NCBI GenBank assembly: GCA_963791575.1 | Contig: CAWBSY010000005.1 | Coordinates: 132,260 to 196,259 of the forward strand | Length of the DNA stretch: 64,000 nucleotides | Direction of reading: 5' to 3' | Source: JAOAPG01 sp963791575 | GTDB lineage: Bacteria > Acidobacteriota > Terriglobia > Terriglobales > Acidobacteriaceae | Shown: positions 17,240 through 26,898 of the stretch, piece by piece | How positions within the stretch are numbered: the stretch's first letter is position 1 | Layout: every line of letters begins with the position of its first letter | Notes under the pieces: generated by a model | What the model was told of the DNA's origin: nothing | What the model saw: the letters and a program-made list of their open reading frames with translations, nothing else | The model's database searches: none | Program-made: the position numbers and the translations under genes

Positions 17240-19753
17240 CTACTTCGGCTCTAAAACCAGTTGATGCTGAGTCGTTTTCTTTACGGCGCTTCTCGAAAAC
17301 GCCCACTGAAACGTCGATCCCTCATACCACGCCTTCCATTGATCCATGTAGTACGGACTGAGAAAATGTCCCGCCTCTCCGGTCACAATATTGAGAGTGG
17401 ATTGGTCGAAGTTTGAGAGATCCACAGTCATTCTTTCCGAAGGACCGTGAGTGCGCGAAACAGCTTTTACCGTAAAGCCACTTCCAGATTGCGGTTGAAT
17501 ACCTGGTCCTGACCAGCGGCGCAGGATTGGGATTTTACCGAGGATGGGATGCTGGATCTCGAGTGGATTCTCTTTGCCCCAGTTCAGAGAATTCAAATCG
17601 CTGGGCGTCGCGGAATCATTCACAGCGGCTTCAACCGCCGCTGTAAGTAATGCATCATAGCTGTTGTATGCTTCGGGCAACCATCGTTTGGGCTGCTGTT
17701 GAAGCACGTTTTCCAGCCAGACTGATTGCACCATCCAGCGATAACTCTTCCAACTTAATTCAGATTCGGCTTCCTTAGGATTATCCGGCGCTGCACCTAG
17801 TTTGGGTTCGAGCAGCAGCCGAATCAACTGCTTTCGCGACTGCGTTTCAATGGTTGGTGCCGCGGAGTTAGCGGTCATTCTGCCGTCCCATTGACGCATG
17901 ATCTCGGCTGCAGCCTTCGCATGGGACGAAGCATTTTTTGCGCGGTCAACTGCATAGACAAAACGCTCTGCGCAGAAGCGGTCAAATTCTGAATAGATAT
18001 CGGTCTGCAAGGCGAGCATATCCGCCGCGGAAAATTTCTTGCCTGACTCAAGCACCCGGTAAATGCGAGCGGTGCGCCAGGGAGCTTCCCACTCAGTGCT
18101 GATCGAATATGGATAATGATCGGGCGTAATTCGACCATTGGCAGTAGCTAAAATTCCCGAGGGCGGATTATATGCGCTGGGCAGCTTTTCGAAAGGAATG
18201 TAGCCAGTCCATTCGTGAGCATCATCGCCGCCGTTTTCCGGAAGGCTGCCATCTCCTGTTGCGCGGATGGGAATTTTGCCTGTGGTCTGATATCCGATGT
18301 TGCCATCAATGTCGGCATAGACGGCGTTCTGCGCTGGGGCATCAAATTCCGCAAAGGCGTGACGAAAGTCGGCCCAATTCTGTGCCGAATCGATGGCCAA
18401 AAACGGATTTCCAATGCCGTCATACAAAGTCCAACGCAGGGCGATCTTGCGGTTTTCGCCCGGGATCATGTCACTTACAATCGGTCCGTGTTGAGTGAGC
18501 ACGACATTGATAATTACATCCGGCTTGCCTTTTACCTTGATCACTTCTTGGCGGTGATCCGGTTGTTTCCAGCCACTCGGCGTTAGATATTGTCCGCTCG
18601 CGTTGAAGTTTTCTATGTAGGCGTCTTCCACGGTCGGAGCGACGTTCGTGAATCCCCATGCGATGCGCCGATTGTGTCCTACGACGACATAAGGCAGACC
18701 CGGAAGAGTGACCCCTGCGACGTCAAAGTTGCCGCAGCGCAGATGAGCTTCGTACCATAGATTGGGAAGCTGATGGCCAAGGTGCATGTCATTCGATAAC
18801 AGTGGTTTGCCGGAAACAGTGTGTGCGCCAGAAACTACCCAGTTGTTCGAGCCGACGACAAAGCGCGGATCTTCAGAAAATAAATTTGTTGAGAATAGTA
18901 ATGGCAAACTCTGGCCTGATAATTGGGGGCGAATACTCTGAGTGACGACGGAATCAGCAGGTCCGGAATTGTCGTCTTCATTATCATCATCTTCATCCCC
19001 CGTCGCCTTATGTTTGCTCCTCGAATGTTTACCGAGATTTGAGTCGGCACCGGTAGGCGGATGGTCGTGCGTGGAAGTATTTACAAAAAGATCGGCCGTG
19101 AGTTCTGGTCCGAGCTTCGCCAGAATCTTTTCACGCAGCAATGCGCTTGTGGGATTGGTGCTGAGATCCTTGACCATTTGGACGGCGATCAGCATCGAGT
19201 CTTCGGGCGTCCACGGACGAGGAGTGTATCGAAGGATGCGAAACTCTAATGGCAGCCGTTCGCGATGTGCTTCAATATAGGCGTTCACACCCCGCGCATA
19301 CGCGTCAAAATATTTCCGGTTCTCCGGCGTGGCAATCGCAACCGCCTTTTGGGCGGCTACTCTTAGACCAAGAATTCTTTGTCTGCGGTCGTGCTCGACT
19401 AGATCTTGGCCCAATATCTCAGAGAGGTCACCGGCAGCGAAGCGCCTCATTCCATCCATTTGAAACATGCGGTCACTGGCGGTTACGTAGCCTTGAGCAA
19501 AAAAAAGATCATCCAGACTGGCTGCGTCGATTACTGGGATTCCGTGCGCGTCTCGGGTAATGTTTACTGGGCTCAAAAGGCCGGAAACCTTAAGTTTTCC
19601 GTCGAGTTGCGGTAGGGCTGCATGAGCGACGGAATAGACCCATGCCAACCCGGCAAAAACTACCAGCACCAATACGAATACGAGACAAGCAAATAATCGC
19701 CATGGGCGGAGACCCGGGCGGGACGAATGGACCGACGTATTGGAAGTTACCAT
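17240..19753 (-). CDS. Penicillin acylase family (Ntn) hydrolase
   Basis: An 837-residue exported amidase of the penicillin/N-acyl-homoserine-lactone acylase family. An N-terminal membrane anchor or signal covers residues 18-45. The alpha chain holds ITRDAHGIPVIDAASLDDLFFAQGYV. The self-cleavage site is G301-S302 in VVGSNNWVVSG, where Ser becomes the nucleophile of the beta chain. Beta-chain signatures are KPLLSNDMHLG, GVTLPGLPYVVVGHN and AWGFTNVAPTVED. The linker before cleavage carries an acidic low-complexity run (about 252-262). Family substrates include beta-lactams, acyl-homoserine lactones and acyl peptides; which applies is unknown. Confidence 0.9.
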   Translation of the reverse strand: MVTSNTSVHSSRPGLRPWRLFACLVFVLVLVVFAGLAWVYSVAHAALPQLDGKLKVSGLLSPVNITRDAHGIPVIDAASLDDLFFAQGYVTASDRMFQMDGMRRFAAGDLSEILGQDLVEHDRRQRILGLRVAAQKAVAIATPENRKYFDAYARGVNAYIEAHRERLPLEFRILRYTPRPWTPEDSMLIAVQMVKDLSTNPTSALLREKILAKLGPELTADLFVNTSTHDHPPTGADSNLGKHSRSKHKATGDEDDDNEDDNSGPADSVVTQSIRPQLSGQSLPLLFSTNLFSEDPRFVVGSNNWVVSGAHTVSGKPLLSNDMHLGHQLPNLWYEAHLRCGNFDVAGVTLPGLPYVVVGHNRRIAWGFTNVAPTVEDAYIENFNASGQYLTPSGWKQPDHRQEVIKVKGKPDVIINVVLTQHGPIVSDMIPGENRKIALRWTLYDGIGNPFLAIDSAQNWADFRHAFAEFDAPAQNAVYADIDGNIGYQTTGKIPIRATGDGSLPENGGDDAHEWTGYIPFEKLPSAYNPPSGILATANGRITPDHYPYSISTEWEAPWRTARIYRVLESGKKFSAADMLALQTDIYSEFDRFCAERFVYAVDRAKNASSHAKAAAEIMRQWDGRMTANSAAPTIETQSRKQLIRLLLEPKLGAAPDNPKEAESELSWKSYRWMVQSVWLENVLQQQPKRWLPEAYNSYDALLTAAVEAAVNDSATPSDLNSLNWGKENPLEIQHPILGKIPILRRWSGPGIQPQSGSGFTVKAVSRTHGPSERMTVDLSNFDQSTLNIVTGEAGHFLSPYYMDQWKAWYEGSTFQWAFSRSAVKKTTQHQLVLEPK

Positions 19754-20163
19754 CGCAGTTCACGATTCTAGGGTGTGACCCCGAAAGAAGACAAATAGGC
19801 GGGAGAAGATGTAGACGCAATGCATTTTCGTGGAGCCCAATTTGCTAATTTCGATTTACTTCTTTAGGTGCAACTGGACAGCTGACGGGCGGTGGTTCCT
19901 GCGAGTTCACCTGACGATTTGCGTGAATTTCCCAATGTATTAATTATCTTTAAGCTAAATTTGCGATATGAGCAATTGCTAAGGCGTGATGGACCTCTGG
20001 CATCACTAGGACAAGATCGTCGCTCAGAACTCATCCCTGAGCTCTGGCCGGCCATCCTGGAAATCATTCCAAACAGTTTCTGCCGAGTTGTGAACGCAAC
20101 CCTCTTTGACACCATCGTCTTCAGCGAAGCCACAACGAGTTACAATATCCATAAGGTTCTGCT
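19754..20163. other. Divergent intergenic region, no gene recognised
   Basis: It separates the acylase and the radical SAM gene. Short open frames exist on both strands, but none has a ribosome site, a recognisable motif or coding-like composition. Confidence 0.4.
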
Positions 20164-21288
20164 GTGCCCACCCTTCGCGACATCCTCAATCGCAACGTTC
20201 ACGAAGCCGATCCCGACCTTTACGAAAAGCTCGATCGCAATCGCGTCCGCTGTTTTGCTTGCGGACACCGCTGCCCCATTCCCGAAGGCCAAGCCGGAGT
20301 CTGCAAGGTCCGCTACAATCAGGCCGGAACTCTCTACGTTCCCTGGGGATACGTCGGCGGCATCCAATGCGATCCGATCGAGAAGAAGCCTTTCTTCCAC
20401 GCTTATCCCGGAGCGCTCGCCTACAGTTTCGGCATGCTGGGATGCGACCTGCACTGCTCCTATTGCCAGAATTGGGTGACGTCGCAGGCTCTCCGCGATC
20501 CCAACGCCGTCTCGCCTCCGCAGCACGCATCTCCCGAAGCGCTGGTCAAAGATGCTCTGCAACAGGGTGCGAAAGTTTTGGTCAGCACCTACAACGAGCC
20601 GCTGATCACCAGCGAATGGGCCGTCGAGATATTCAAAGAAGCCAAAGCCGCCGGATTGATCACCGGATTCGTCTCCAACGGCAACGCGACGCCGCAAGTG
20701 CTCGAATATCTGCGTCCCTGGATCGATCTCTACAAAGTCGACCTCAAGAGTTTCAGCGACCGCCACTATCACGAGCTTGGTGGACGCATCGCTCCCATCC
20801 TCGAAACCATTCGAGCTTTGCATCAGATGGGAATCTGGCTGGAGATCGTGACCTTACTCATTCCCGGCTTCAACGACTCCGACGAAGAATTGCATGGACT
20901 CACCGAATTTCTCGCCAGCGTCTCGCCCGATATTCCTTGGCACGTGACCGCCTTCCACAAAGATTACAAAATGTCGGGGCCTCCCAACACGAGCGCGAAA
21001 GATTTACAGCGAGCCGCTGAGATTGGCAGGGAAGCCGGACTGCGCTACATCTATGCCGGCAATCTGCCGGGCCGAGTCGGTGCTCTCGAAGACACCAAAT
21101 GCCAGCACTGCGGTGAACTGCTCATTAAACGCTACGGATACTTCATCGAAGACTACCGCCTGACGCCCGAAGGATCTTGCCCTTCGTGTAAGTCCCCACT
21201 CCCAGGCCGCTGGGCTGCAAAGTTTGGTGGACAAATCACAGACCACCCCTTCTCTCCACAAAGCAGCTTAGTAACAATCTCCGGCTAG
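20164..21288 (+). CDS. amrS: AmrS-type radical SAM enzyme (AmmeMemoRadiSam system)
   Basis: A 374-residue relative of pyruvate-formate-lyase activating enzyme. The radical SAM cluster motif is C94-x3-C98-x2-C101 (GCDLHCSYCQNW). An N-terminal cysteine set (RCFACGHRCPIPEGQAGVC) and two C-terminal CxxC pairs (KCQHCGE, SCPSCKS) would bind further metal. The run STYNEPLITSEWAVEIF and TGFVSNGNATPQVL are typical of the AmrS subgroup. The usual partner proteins (Memo-like, AMMECR1-like) are not adjacent, so the system may be split. Start is GTG 20164. Confidence 0.85.
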   Translation: MPTLRDILNRNVHEADPDLYEKLDRNRVRCFACGHRCPIPEGQAGVCKVRYNQAGTLYVPWGYVGGIQCDPIEKKPFFHAYPGALAYSFGMLGCDLHCSYCQNWVTSQALRDPNAVSPPQHASPEALVKDALQQGAKVLVSTYNEPLITSEWAVEIFKEAKAAGLITGFVSNGNATPQVLEYLRPWIDLYKVDLKSFSDRHYHELGGRIAPILETIRALHQMGIWLEIVTLLIPGFNDSDEELHGLTEFLASVSPDIPWHVTAFHKDYKMSGPPNTSAKDLQRAAEIGREAGLRYIYAGNLPGRVGALEDTKCQHCGELLIKRYGYFIEDYRLTPEGSCPSCKSPLPGRWAAKFGGQITDHPFSPQSSLVTISG

Positions 21289-21360
21289 CGATTCAAATCG
21301 TTTCCGTTTTTCTGCTGATAATTACTGGGCCAATGAAGCCATCTCGCCAAAAAGATTTCG

Positions 21361-21415
21361 ATGTAGCGACGGGCGTCCCTTCGGCTGCGCTCAGGGCAGG
21401 CTCTCGCCCGTCCGC
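21361..21415 (+). repeat. Hairpin repeat family B, interrupted copy
   Basis: GTAGCGACGGGCGT at the left and CGCCCGTC at the right form the family B stem, but the loop is expanded by about 25 bases (CCCTTCGGCTGCGCTCAGGG), itself a hairpin. Confidence 0.65.
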
Positions 21416-21434
21416 CAAGCACTATCTTCAAACA

Positions 21435-21497
21435 TTGTCTTCCTGAGCGCCGTCAGACGTTCACAAAGTGAACGTCTGCCAGTCGAAGGACCCCTAC
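21435..21497 (+). repeat. Hairpin repeat family D, copy 2
   Basis: Near-identical to the copy at 4013-4076: TTGTCTTCCTGAGCG, the CAGACGTTCAC stem (21454-21478, loop AAA), then GTCGAAGGACCCCTAC. The region 21289-21617 holds this, the family B copy and no gene. Confidence 0.8.
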
Positions 21498-21617
21498 CTC
21501 GGCGCTTTGCCGTTCAGTCCGGTATCTGTAGTCAAAAATAACAGCGCGAGACATCCTTCTTCCGTTCGTTGTAGGACTTGGAATGTCATGCACCAAAGTG
21601 GTGTACAATGGTGCTCA

Positions 21618-21887
21618 ATGGCAATTCCAAAACGAGCGCCCGTAAAACAAGTCCGGCGTAGCGTGACCTTGCCGCCCAAAATCGCCAAACAGATAGAGAC
21701 CATGGCGAAGCAGCGCGCACTTAGCGACAACCGCGTTTTGGTCGACCTCATCGAGCAAGGAATCGAAGCTCAGAAGCAAAAAGAGAAGGCATTTTTTCAG
21801 TTGGCGGAGCGTTTCCGCGCCGCAAGTGATCCAGAACAGGTTAAGCACTTGGGCGACGAGCTGGGACGCTTCGTCTTTGGCGAATAA
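21618..21887 (+). CDS. Small ribbon-helix-helix-like protein, possible antitoxin
   Basis: 89 residues. A basic N-terminus (KRAPVKQVRRSVTLPPKIAKQIETMAK) looks like a ribbon-helix-helix DNA-binding strand and helix, followed by a helix DNRVLVDLIEQGIEAQKQK. The charged C-terminal helix would bind a partner. Its stop overlaps the next gene as TAATG, a one-base overlap typical of toxin-antitoxin pairs, which is the main reason for the antitoxin suggestion. It lies just after two hairpin repeats. Confidence 0.65.
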   Translation: MAIPKRAPVKQVRRSVTLPPKIAKQIETMAKQRALSDNRVLVDLIEQGIEAQKQKEKAFFQLAERFRAASDPEQVKHLGDELGRFVFGE

Positions 21888-22132
21888 TGCCGCAAATCGA
21901 AACCTGGTCTCGGCTCCCCGCTGCCGTTCGTGACCATCTAGTAGAACGGATGCACGACCGCAACATCGGACTGAAGGACCTCAACCAACTGCGGCTTTGG
22001 ATGGAATCAAAGCCAAATGTTCCTGAAGGGCTGTGGTACAAGGACTTCGGTTCGTTCAAACTCTGCGGCCAAGGCAGTTATCCGAAAACGTTCCTTCTCC
22101 CGAACCAGGTGGCCAAAGGAGAAGAACTCTAG
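21887..22132 (+). CDS. Small protein in a putative toxin-antitoxin pair, function unknown
   Basis: 81 residues, starting on the TAATG overlap with the RHH-like gene. The first half is helical (ETWSRLPAAVRDHLVERMHDRNIGLKDLNQLRLWMES); the second half has the motif WYKDFGSFKLCGQGSYPKTFL, which I recognise as recurring in uncharacterised bacterial proteins of this size. No catalytic signature of known toxins (PIN, RelE, MazF, HEPN) is visible. The toxin role is inferred only from gene order and overlap. Confidence 0.6.
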   Translation: MPQIETWSRLPAAVRDHLVERMHDRNIGLKDLNQLRLWMESKPNVPEGLWYKDFGSFKLCGQGSYPKTFLLPNQVAKGEEL

Positions 22133-22186
22133 CCAAACGCGGGGTTCCATCTTTGCGTACCTTGCAAAGCTGGGGCTCACCCGCCG

Positions 22187-22567
22187 CTACTCCCCCACCA
22201 AACTCCCATACTGCTCTTTCGTCAGCGGCACCACGCTCAATCTTCCTTGCCGCACTAGCGGCGACTCCGCGAATAACTTTTTACTCTTCACTTCCGCCAG
22301 CGTCACCGGATTGCCGATCGCTTTGCCAACTTTGATCTTTACCTGCGGAGTCTTCGGATTGGCCGCATCCACCGACACCACGGACGCAGTTCCCACCGCG
22401 CTCTTCTCATCCCCGGTGTGATAAATCACCAGGCGGTCTCCCGCCTTCATCTCGCGCAAATGTTTCACCGCAACAGGATTGGTCACGCCATCCCAGATAG
22501 TTTGTTTGTCGCGCTGCAAGTCGGCGAAGGAATAAACAGACGGCTCAGTCTTGAGAAGGTAGTCCAT
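22187..22567 (-). CDS. EVE (PUA-like) domain protein
   Basis: A 126-residue EVE-domain protein. Members of this PUA-like fold bind modified bases in RNA or DNA. The sequence shows the family's start MDYLLKTEPSVYSFADL, the aromatic WDGVTNPVAVKHLREMKAGDRLVIYHTGDEK core, and the C-terminal PLTKEQYGSL. The length is slightly short for the family but complete. Convergent with the small-protein pair to its left. Confidence 0.88.
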   Translation of the reverse strand: MDYLLKTEPSVYSFADLQRDKQTIWDGVTNPVAVKHLREMKAGDRLVIYHTGDEKSAVGTASVVSVDAANPKTPQVKIKVGKAIGNPVTLAEVKSKKLFAESPLVRQGRLSVVPLTKEQYGSLVGE

Positions 22568-22632
22568 AAGCCAATCATAATAATGGAATGGAAACGGATT
22601 CAGTAGCGCGTAAAAGAAAACTTGCGCTTAAA

Positions 22633-23076
22633 TCAGTTCTTCACTTCCGAGAGCTTGGTATCCTCCGGCGTGTCGGTCAGACTTTCGAACTCAACCCGGT
22701 AGCCATCCGGATCAGTGAGAGACGTCACCCACATACCGTTCCCGACCTCCGGTTCCGACGCCTCCAGACCGCGCGAACTGACTTCGCGGTAAATGGCAAT
22801 TGCATCCTCGCATTGAAAACAGAACGACACGCCTATGCCCACTTTACCCTCGGGCTGCCACGAGTCATGTCCCTCTTTTGGAAATTCTTGCAACATGAAC
22901 GAGGCATTGCCCAGCGTCAACCAGCACCAGCGAAGTTTTCCGTCCACAACCCATTTATTGTTTATCTCAAAGCCGAGTCCGTCTGTATAGAAGGGAAGGG
23001 AGCGGTCCATGCTAGAGACCCGCAGAAGAGGCACGACTTGTTTAACGTTAATAGCGACCTTCGATTCGACACTCAT
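22633..23076 (-). CDS. VOC/glyoxalase-fold protein
   Basis: A 147-residue vicinal-oxygen-chelate protein with two beta-alpha-beta-beta-beta units: VVPLLRVSSMDRSLPFYTDGLGF and GIGVSFCFQCEDAIAIYREVSSRGL, ending TSLTDPDGYRVEFES. The pattern is closest to bleomycin-resistance/glyoxalase-like members. The DPDGYRVEF segment supplies the usual metal-binding Glu. Substrate unknown. It lies about 95 bases downstream of hisA on the same strand. Confidence 0.82.
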   Translation of the reverse strand: MSVESKVAINVKQVVPLLRVSSMDRSLPFYTDGLGFEINNKWVVDGKLRWCWLTLGNASFMLQEFPKEGHDSWQPEGKVGIGVSFCFQCEDAIAIYREVSSRGLEASEPEVGNGMWVTSLTDPDGYRVEFESLTDTPEDTKLSEVKN

Positions 23077-23170
23077 CGCTCGTCTCCTTTACCCACTTGT
23101 GGAGCAAACGGAAAAATTATGCCAAAGATTTCAGCCGCCGTATAGTCCGCAGATCTTGTAGGCGCAGGGG

Positions 23171-23864
23171 CTATCGCACAGCCGCAATGTCCAATTTCCC
23201 AAGATACAGCGCCATTCCAACCACTGAATCTGCTCCCATTTTATCCAGCTCCTCAATCTCTTCATTCGTCGAAATTCCGCCTGCAACGATCAGCTGTTTC
23301 GATGTTGCATCCCGCAGCAAGCGAACAATTTCTTTTGGGATACCTTGCATCATTCCCTCCGTATCAATATGCGTGTAGAGAAAGGCATCGCACCATCGAT
23401 CGAGACTCTGAACCATCTCTAGGGGAGAAATTCCGGTCAACTCACGCCATCCGCGAATGGCAACTTTGTCCGCCCTTTGCGTCCACTGCAAAGACCAGTT
23501 TGTCGGCTCCCAGCGCAGCAGAAACATCCGCCGCAAACTCAGTATCGATGGCCCCGTCACGAATTAGAGTCGAACCCAAAATAACGCGACGCGCGCCGAG
23601 ATCCAAAATTTCTCGTGCTGCCTCGATTGAGCGGATTCCTCCACCAACCTGGCACGGTAAGCGTTCAAGAAACTGTTGCAGGATGCCGCGATTATCACCC
23701 CCACCGATAGCCGCATCGAGATCGATCAATTGCACCATGGGAAATTTCGAGAAACGCTCGATCCATTCTTCGAAATTCTCGAACTCCAGCGCCTTCTTTT
23801 TGCCCTGGATGAGTTGAACAATCTTCCCACCCATTAAATCGATCGACGGAATCAGCACGGCCAC
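23171..23864 (-). CDS. hisA: ProFAR isomerase HisA, frameshifted
   Basis: HisA converts ProFAR to PRFAR, a step of histidine synthesis. The TIM barrel begins MAVLIPSIDLMGGKIVQL; GGGIRSIEAAREIL and HIDTEGMMQG are phosphate- and substrate-binding blocks, and LIVAGGIS forms the second phosphate site. The barrel is broken after FAVDAKGG; the continuation KVAIRGWRELTGIS is in another frame, one extra base near 23469. The start overlaps the hisF end by 13 bases. It is the last gene of the his operon. Confidence 0.88.
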
Positions 23865-24613
23865 CTCACGGCAATTGCGGCGGAGCGCAAGTGTTGTTTC
23901 AACTCAGAGAGTGAACTCAATCCAAAATGAAAGATGGACGCGGCAAGGGCGGCGTCGGCGCAGCCTTCATCGAAAACCTCGGCAAAATGCTGAGCGCTGC
24001 CTGCACCGCCCGAAGCAATCACCGGAATCCGCACAGCTTGGGAAACGGCTTTTGTCAATGCACAATCGAATCCTTTGCCAGTTCCATCGCGATCCATGGA
24101 CGTAAGAAGAATTTCGCCCGCGCCTCTCGCCTCAGCTTCTCGCGCCCACTCGACGGCATCCTTGCCCGTCGGTTTTCTTCCGCCGTGTACGAACGCGTAG
24201 AACTTGCCGTCGAGTTGCTTAGCATCAATGGCTACAATCACCGCTTGTGACCCAAACCGCTGCGCGATTTCGCCAATGAGCTCAGGAGTCGAAATAGCAG
24301 CCGAGTTCAGACTGATCTTGTCCGCTCCGGAATCGAAAATCGCACTCGCATCAGCAAGCGTGCGAATTCCTCCGCCAACGGTAAATGGGACGAACAACTC
24401 ACGAGCAGTGCGGCGAACAGTGTCAAGCAATGTGGAGCGGTTTTCGTGTGTGGCGGAAATATCGAGCAACACAATCTCGTCTGCGCCAGAGTCGCTGTGA
24501 GCGGCGGCCAATTCGGCAGGATCTCCGGCGTCGCGCAAATTTACGAATTGCACACCCTTTACCACGCGGCCACCATCAACATCGAGACAAGCAATAATTC
24601 TTTTCGTCAGCAT
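23852..24613 (-). CDS. hisF: Imidazole glycerol phosphate synthase cyclase subunit HisF
   Basis: A 253-residue TIM barrel that with HisH converts PRFAR to IGP and AICAR. The catalytic Asp residues are in IIACLDVDGG (D11) and IVAIDAKQ. Phosphate sites are VGGGIRTLADA and IASGGAGS. Seemingly intact. It begins 16 bases after the hisH stop. Confidence 0.93.
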   Translation of the reverse strand: MLTKRIIACLDVDGGRVVKGVQFVNLRDAGDPAELAAAHSDSGADEIVLLDISATHENRSTLLDTVRRTARELFVPFTVGGGIRTLADASAIFDSGADKISLNSAAISTPELIGEIAQRFGSQAVIVAIDAKQLDGKFYAFVHGGRKPTGKDAVEWAREAEARGAGEILLTSMDRDGTGKGFDCALTKAVSQAVRIPVIASGGAGSAQHFAEVFDEGCADAALAASIFHFGLSSLSELKQHLRSAAIAVRWPC

Positions 24614-24628
24614 TGGTTCAATCGTTTA

Positions 24629-25225
24629 TTAAAGGCGATAAAAGTTTTGCAATAATTGAAGTCCAACCGGGCCAGATTTCTCCGGATGAAACTGAACTCC
24701 AAAAAGATTGTCTTGCTCAACCACAGCAGAAAACTTGCCGCCGTATTCAGATTCCGCCACAGTCGTTTCAATCAGAGGAACCCTGAAAGAGTGGGTGAAA
24801 TAAACGAACGACCCTGATGAAATGTTTCGCAAAAGTTTTGAAGAGCCATTTCGCAACTCAAGTTGATTCCATCCAACATGCGGTGATTTCACTGAGGCAG
24901 GGAAGCGCTCGCACTCCCCCGGCCACAATCCCAGGCCCTTGATTCCGGAAGCCTCTTGGCTCGACTCGATCATCCATTGCATTCCTACACAGATGCCGAG
25001 GAACGGTACGCCGCGCTGAATCGATTGCGAAACGGCATCTCGCAAACCAGATCGATCAAGCCCAGTAGTAGCCGAGAAATGTCCTACGCCCGGTAACACA
25101 ATCTTGTTCGCCCGCGTAACTACGTCTGGATCAGAAGTGACCACCGAATCGGCGCCTACATGATCCATTGCCTTCTTGACCGACGCGAGATTTCCCACGC
25201 CGTAATCGATGATGGCAATCGTCAT
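24629..25225 (-). CDS. hisH: Imidazole glycerol phosphate synthase glutaminase subunit HisH
   Basis: A 198-residue class I glutamine amidotransferase that feeds ammonia to HisF. The catalytic Cys is in GICVGMQ and the His/Glu pair in GVQFHPEKSG. ATG 25225 overlaps the hisB stop (ATGA), so translation is coupled. The N-terminus MTIAIIDYGVGNLASV is characteristic. Confidence 0.93.
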   Translation of the reverse strand: MTIAIIDYGVGNLASVKKAMDHVGADSVVTSDPDVVTRANKIVLPGVGHFSATTGLDRSGLRDAVSQSIQRGVPFLGICVGMQWMIESSQEASGIKGLGLWPGECERFPASVKSPHVGWNQLELRNGSSKLLRNISSGSFVYFTHSFRVPLIETTVAESEYGGKFSAVVEQDNLFGVQFHPEKSGPVGLQLLQNFYRL

Positions 25226-25824
25226 AACAGCCCTTTGGTGCTCGGCAACAGCCGCGCCATTCGTTTGTCTCGCCAGCAAGCCGCTCGAATCGCACGCGCG
25301 AACGCTTTAAACAACGCTTCAACTTTATGGTGATTCGATCGTCCGTAGAGCACTTTAAGATGCACGTTGGCTTGCGCTCCCCGCGCGAAGCCTTCAAAAA
25401 AATCGAATACGAGTTCGGATTGCAAATCACCCACCAGCCGCGTTTTGACTTTTGTATCGATCACCGCCGCCGTGCGTCCGGAAAAATCTACGGCAGCGAG
25501 TCCGAGTGTTTCATCCATTGGCATCACAAAATATCCCGCTCGAAGTATGCCTTTCTTGCTGCCAAGAGCCTGCGCAAATACCTGTCCCAATGCGATGCCA
25601 ACATCTTCGACAGTGTGGTGCTGGTCTACATCGAGATCTCCTGTTGCTTTCAATTCGAGATCGAAGCCGCCGTGATGCGCAAACAATTCCAGCATGTGAT
25701 CGAAGAAGCGAATGCCGGTCGAGACCTTGTAGCTTCCCTTGCCGTCAATGGTGAGAGCCAGGCGGATGCTGGTTTCTTTCGTGGTGCGTTCGACAGAACC
25801 TTTTCTTACACGCGATTCGCTCAC
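25222..25824 (-). CDS. hisB: Imidazoleglycerol-phosphate dehydratase HisB
   Basis: A 200-residue monofunctional IGP dehydratase, without the phosphatase domain of enterobacterial HisB. Motifs are FFDHMLELFAHHGGFDL and DQHHTVEDVGIALGQVF, which bind manganese. The start is GTG 25824, overlapping the hisC stop as GTGA. It shares a reading frame with part of the broken hisC, so a naive reading gives a false 558-residue hisC-hisB fusion. A histidinol-phosphate phosphatase must be encoded elsewhere. Confidence 0.92.
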   Translation of the reverse strand: MSESRVRKGSVERTTKETSIRLALTIDGKGSYKVSTGIRFFDHMLELFAHHGGFDLELKATGDLDVDQHHTVEDVGIALGQVFAQALGSKKGILRAGYFVMPMDETLGLAAVDFSGRTAAVIDTKVKTRLVGDLQSELVFDFFEGFARGAQANVHLKVLYGRSNHHKVEALFKAFARAIRAACWRDKRMARLLPSTKGLL

Positions 25825-26898
25825 TGGATAACCTTTTCTGTGACTCCGATTTGCTCGAGCACTTCGCGTAATGCGAGTGAAAAGTCGTTTGTTCTGCGCG
25901 TCCGAGCCCAGCGTGATTCGCACACAACCGTCACAGCCGTAGTCGCTCGAGCGGTCACGCACCAGAATGCCGCGCTCCCGCATGGCTGCAATGAATGCTG
26001 AATTGAGCGCTGCCGAAATGCATAAGCACAAAATTTGCATGGCTCGGCCAATAGCGAATATCCCACGAACGCAATTGCTGTTCGAGCTGCTCGCGTCCTC
26101 GGCGAACTTCCGTAGCATATTCGTTGATATAGATTGATCCGCCAGCGCTTCCGGCAAACACGCCAGAGCCACTTCGTTCACGCTGTAAGGCGAACTAACC
26201 CGTCGGACTATATTCATCTGACTTGTGTCGCCCATGAGTACGCCTATGCGAAGTCCAGCCAGTCCATAAGCCTTGGAGAAAGTACGCGAGACAAATAGAT
26301 TCGGGAACTCCCGCCAGCGCGGAATTAAAGTTTGCTGACAAAACTCAAAGTAGGCTTCGTCAATCAGCACTGCGGCTTGTGGCGCGGCTTTCGCAATGTC
26401 GAGCAACTCTTTTTGCGGAACCAGCGTTCCCGTAGGGTTATTCGGATTCGCGACCGCAACCAGACGGGTGCGAGAATTTAGGTGGCGCATCACCTCGGCA
26501 GTAGGGAACTGAAAATTGTCTCCTGCTGGAATCGAAATAACTTTTGCACCCGTCGCCGCGGCATAAATTTCATACATCGCAAACGTCGGGACTACGATCA
26601 ACACTTCGTCATCTGGTTCCAGGTAAGTTTCGCAAATCAGATGGATGGCCTCATCCGTGCCGTTCGTAAGCAAAAGCTCTTGCGCATCCACTTTCAAATG
26701 AGACGCGACCAGCGCTTCCAGCGGCTCTCGTTCCGGATACCGCGCCAGTTGCTCGCCATCCAATGACCGCAGCTTTGCGAGCACGCGCGGCGAACATCCG
26801 ACTGTGTTCTCGTTGAAGTCCAGACGCAAGCCTTCACGATTTCCTAAAGGCGGATGATATGTCTTCAACTTGTGCACCGCATCGCGAGCCTTAAGCAT
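25821..26898 (-). CDS. hisC: Histidinol-phosphate aminotransferase HisC, with three frameshifts
   Basis: A PLP aminotransferase of class II. It shows RLDFNENTVGCSPRV, the TNGTDEAIHLICETYL cofactor loop, NPNNPTG, LIDEAYFEF and the lysine motif SRTFSKAYGLAGLRIG. Past about residue 255 the frame changes three times: near 26132 (minus one, into YINEYATEVRRG), near 26002 (plus one, back to SAFIAAMRERGILV) and near 25878 (plus one, into LALREVLEQIGVTEKVIQ and the stop). Each joined segment is a good HisC match, so three sequence errors are more likely than decay inside an operon. The start overlaps hisD by 8 bases. Confidence 0.88.

Noticed and set aside
25222..26898. Apparent HisC-HisB fusion protein of 558 residues
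   Set aside because: hisC and hisB only share a frame because of three indels in hisC. The true hisC ends with VTEKVIQ and a TGA overlapping the hisB GTG at 25824.
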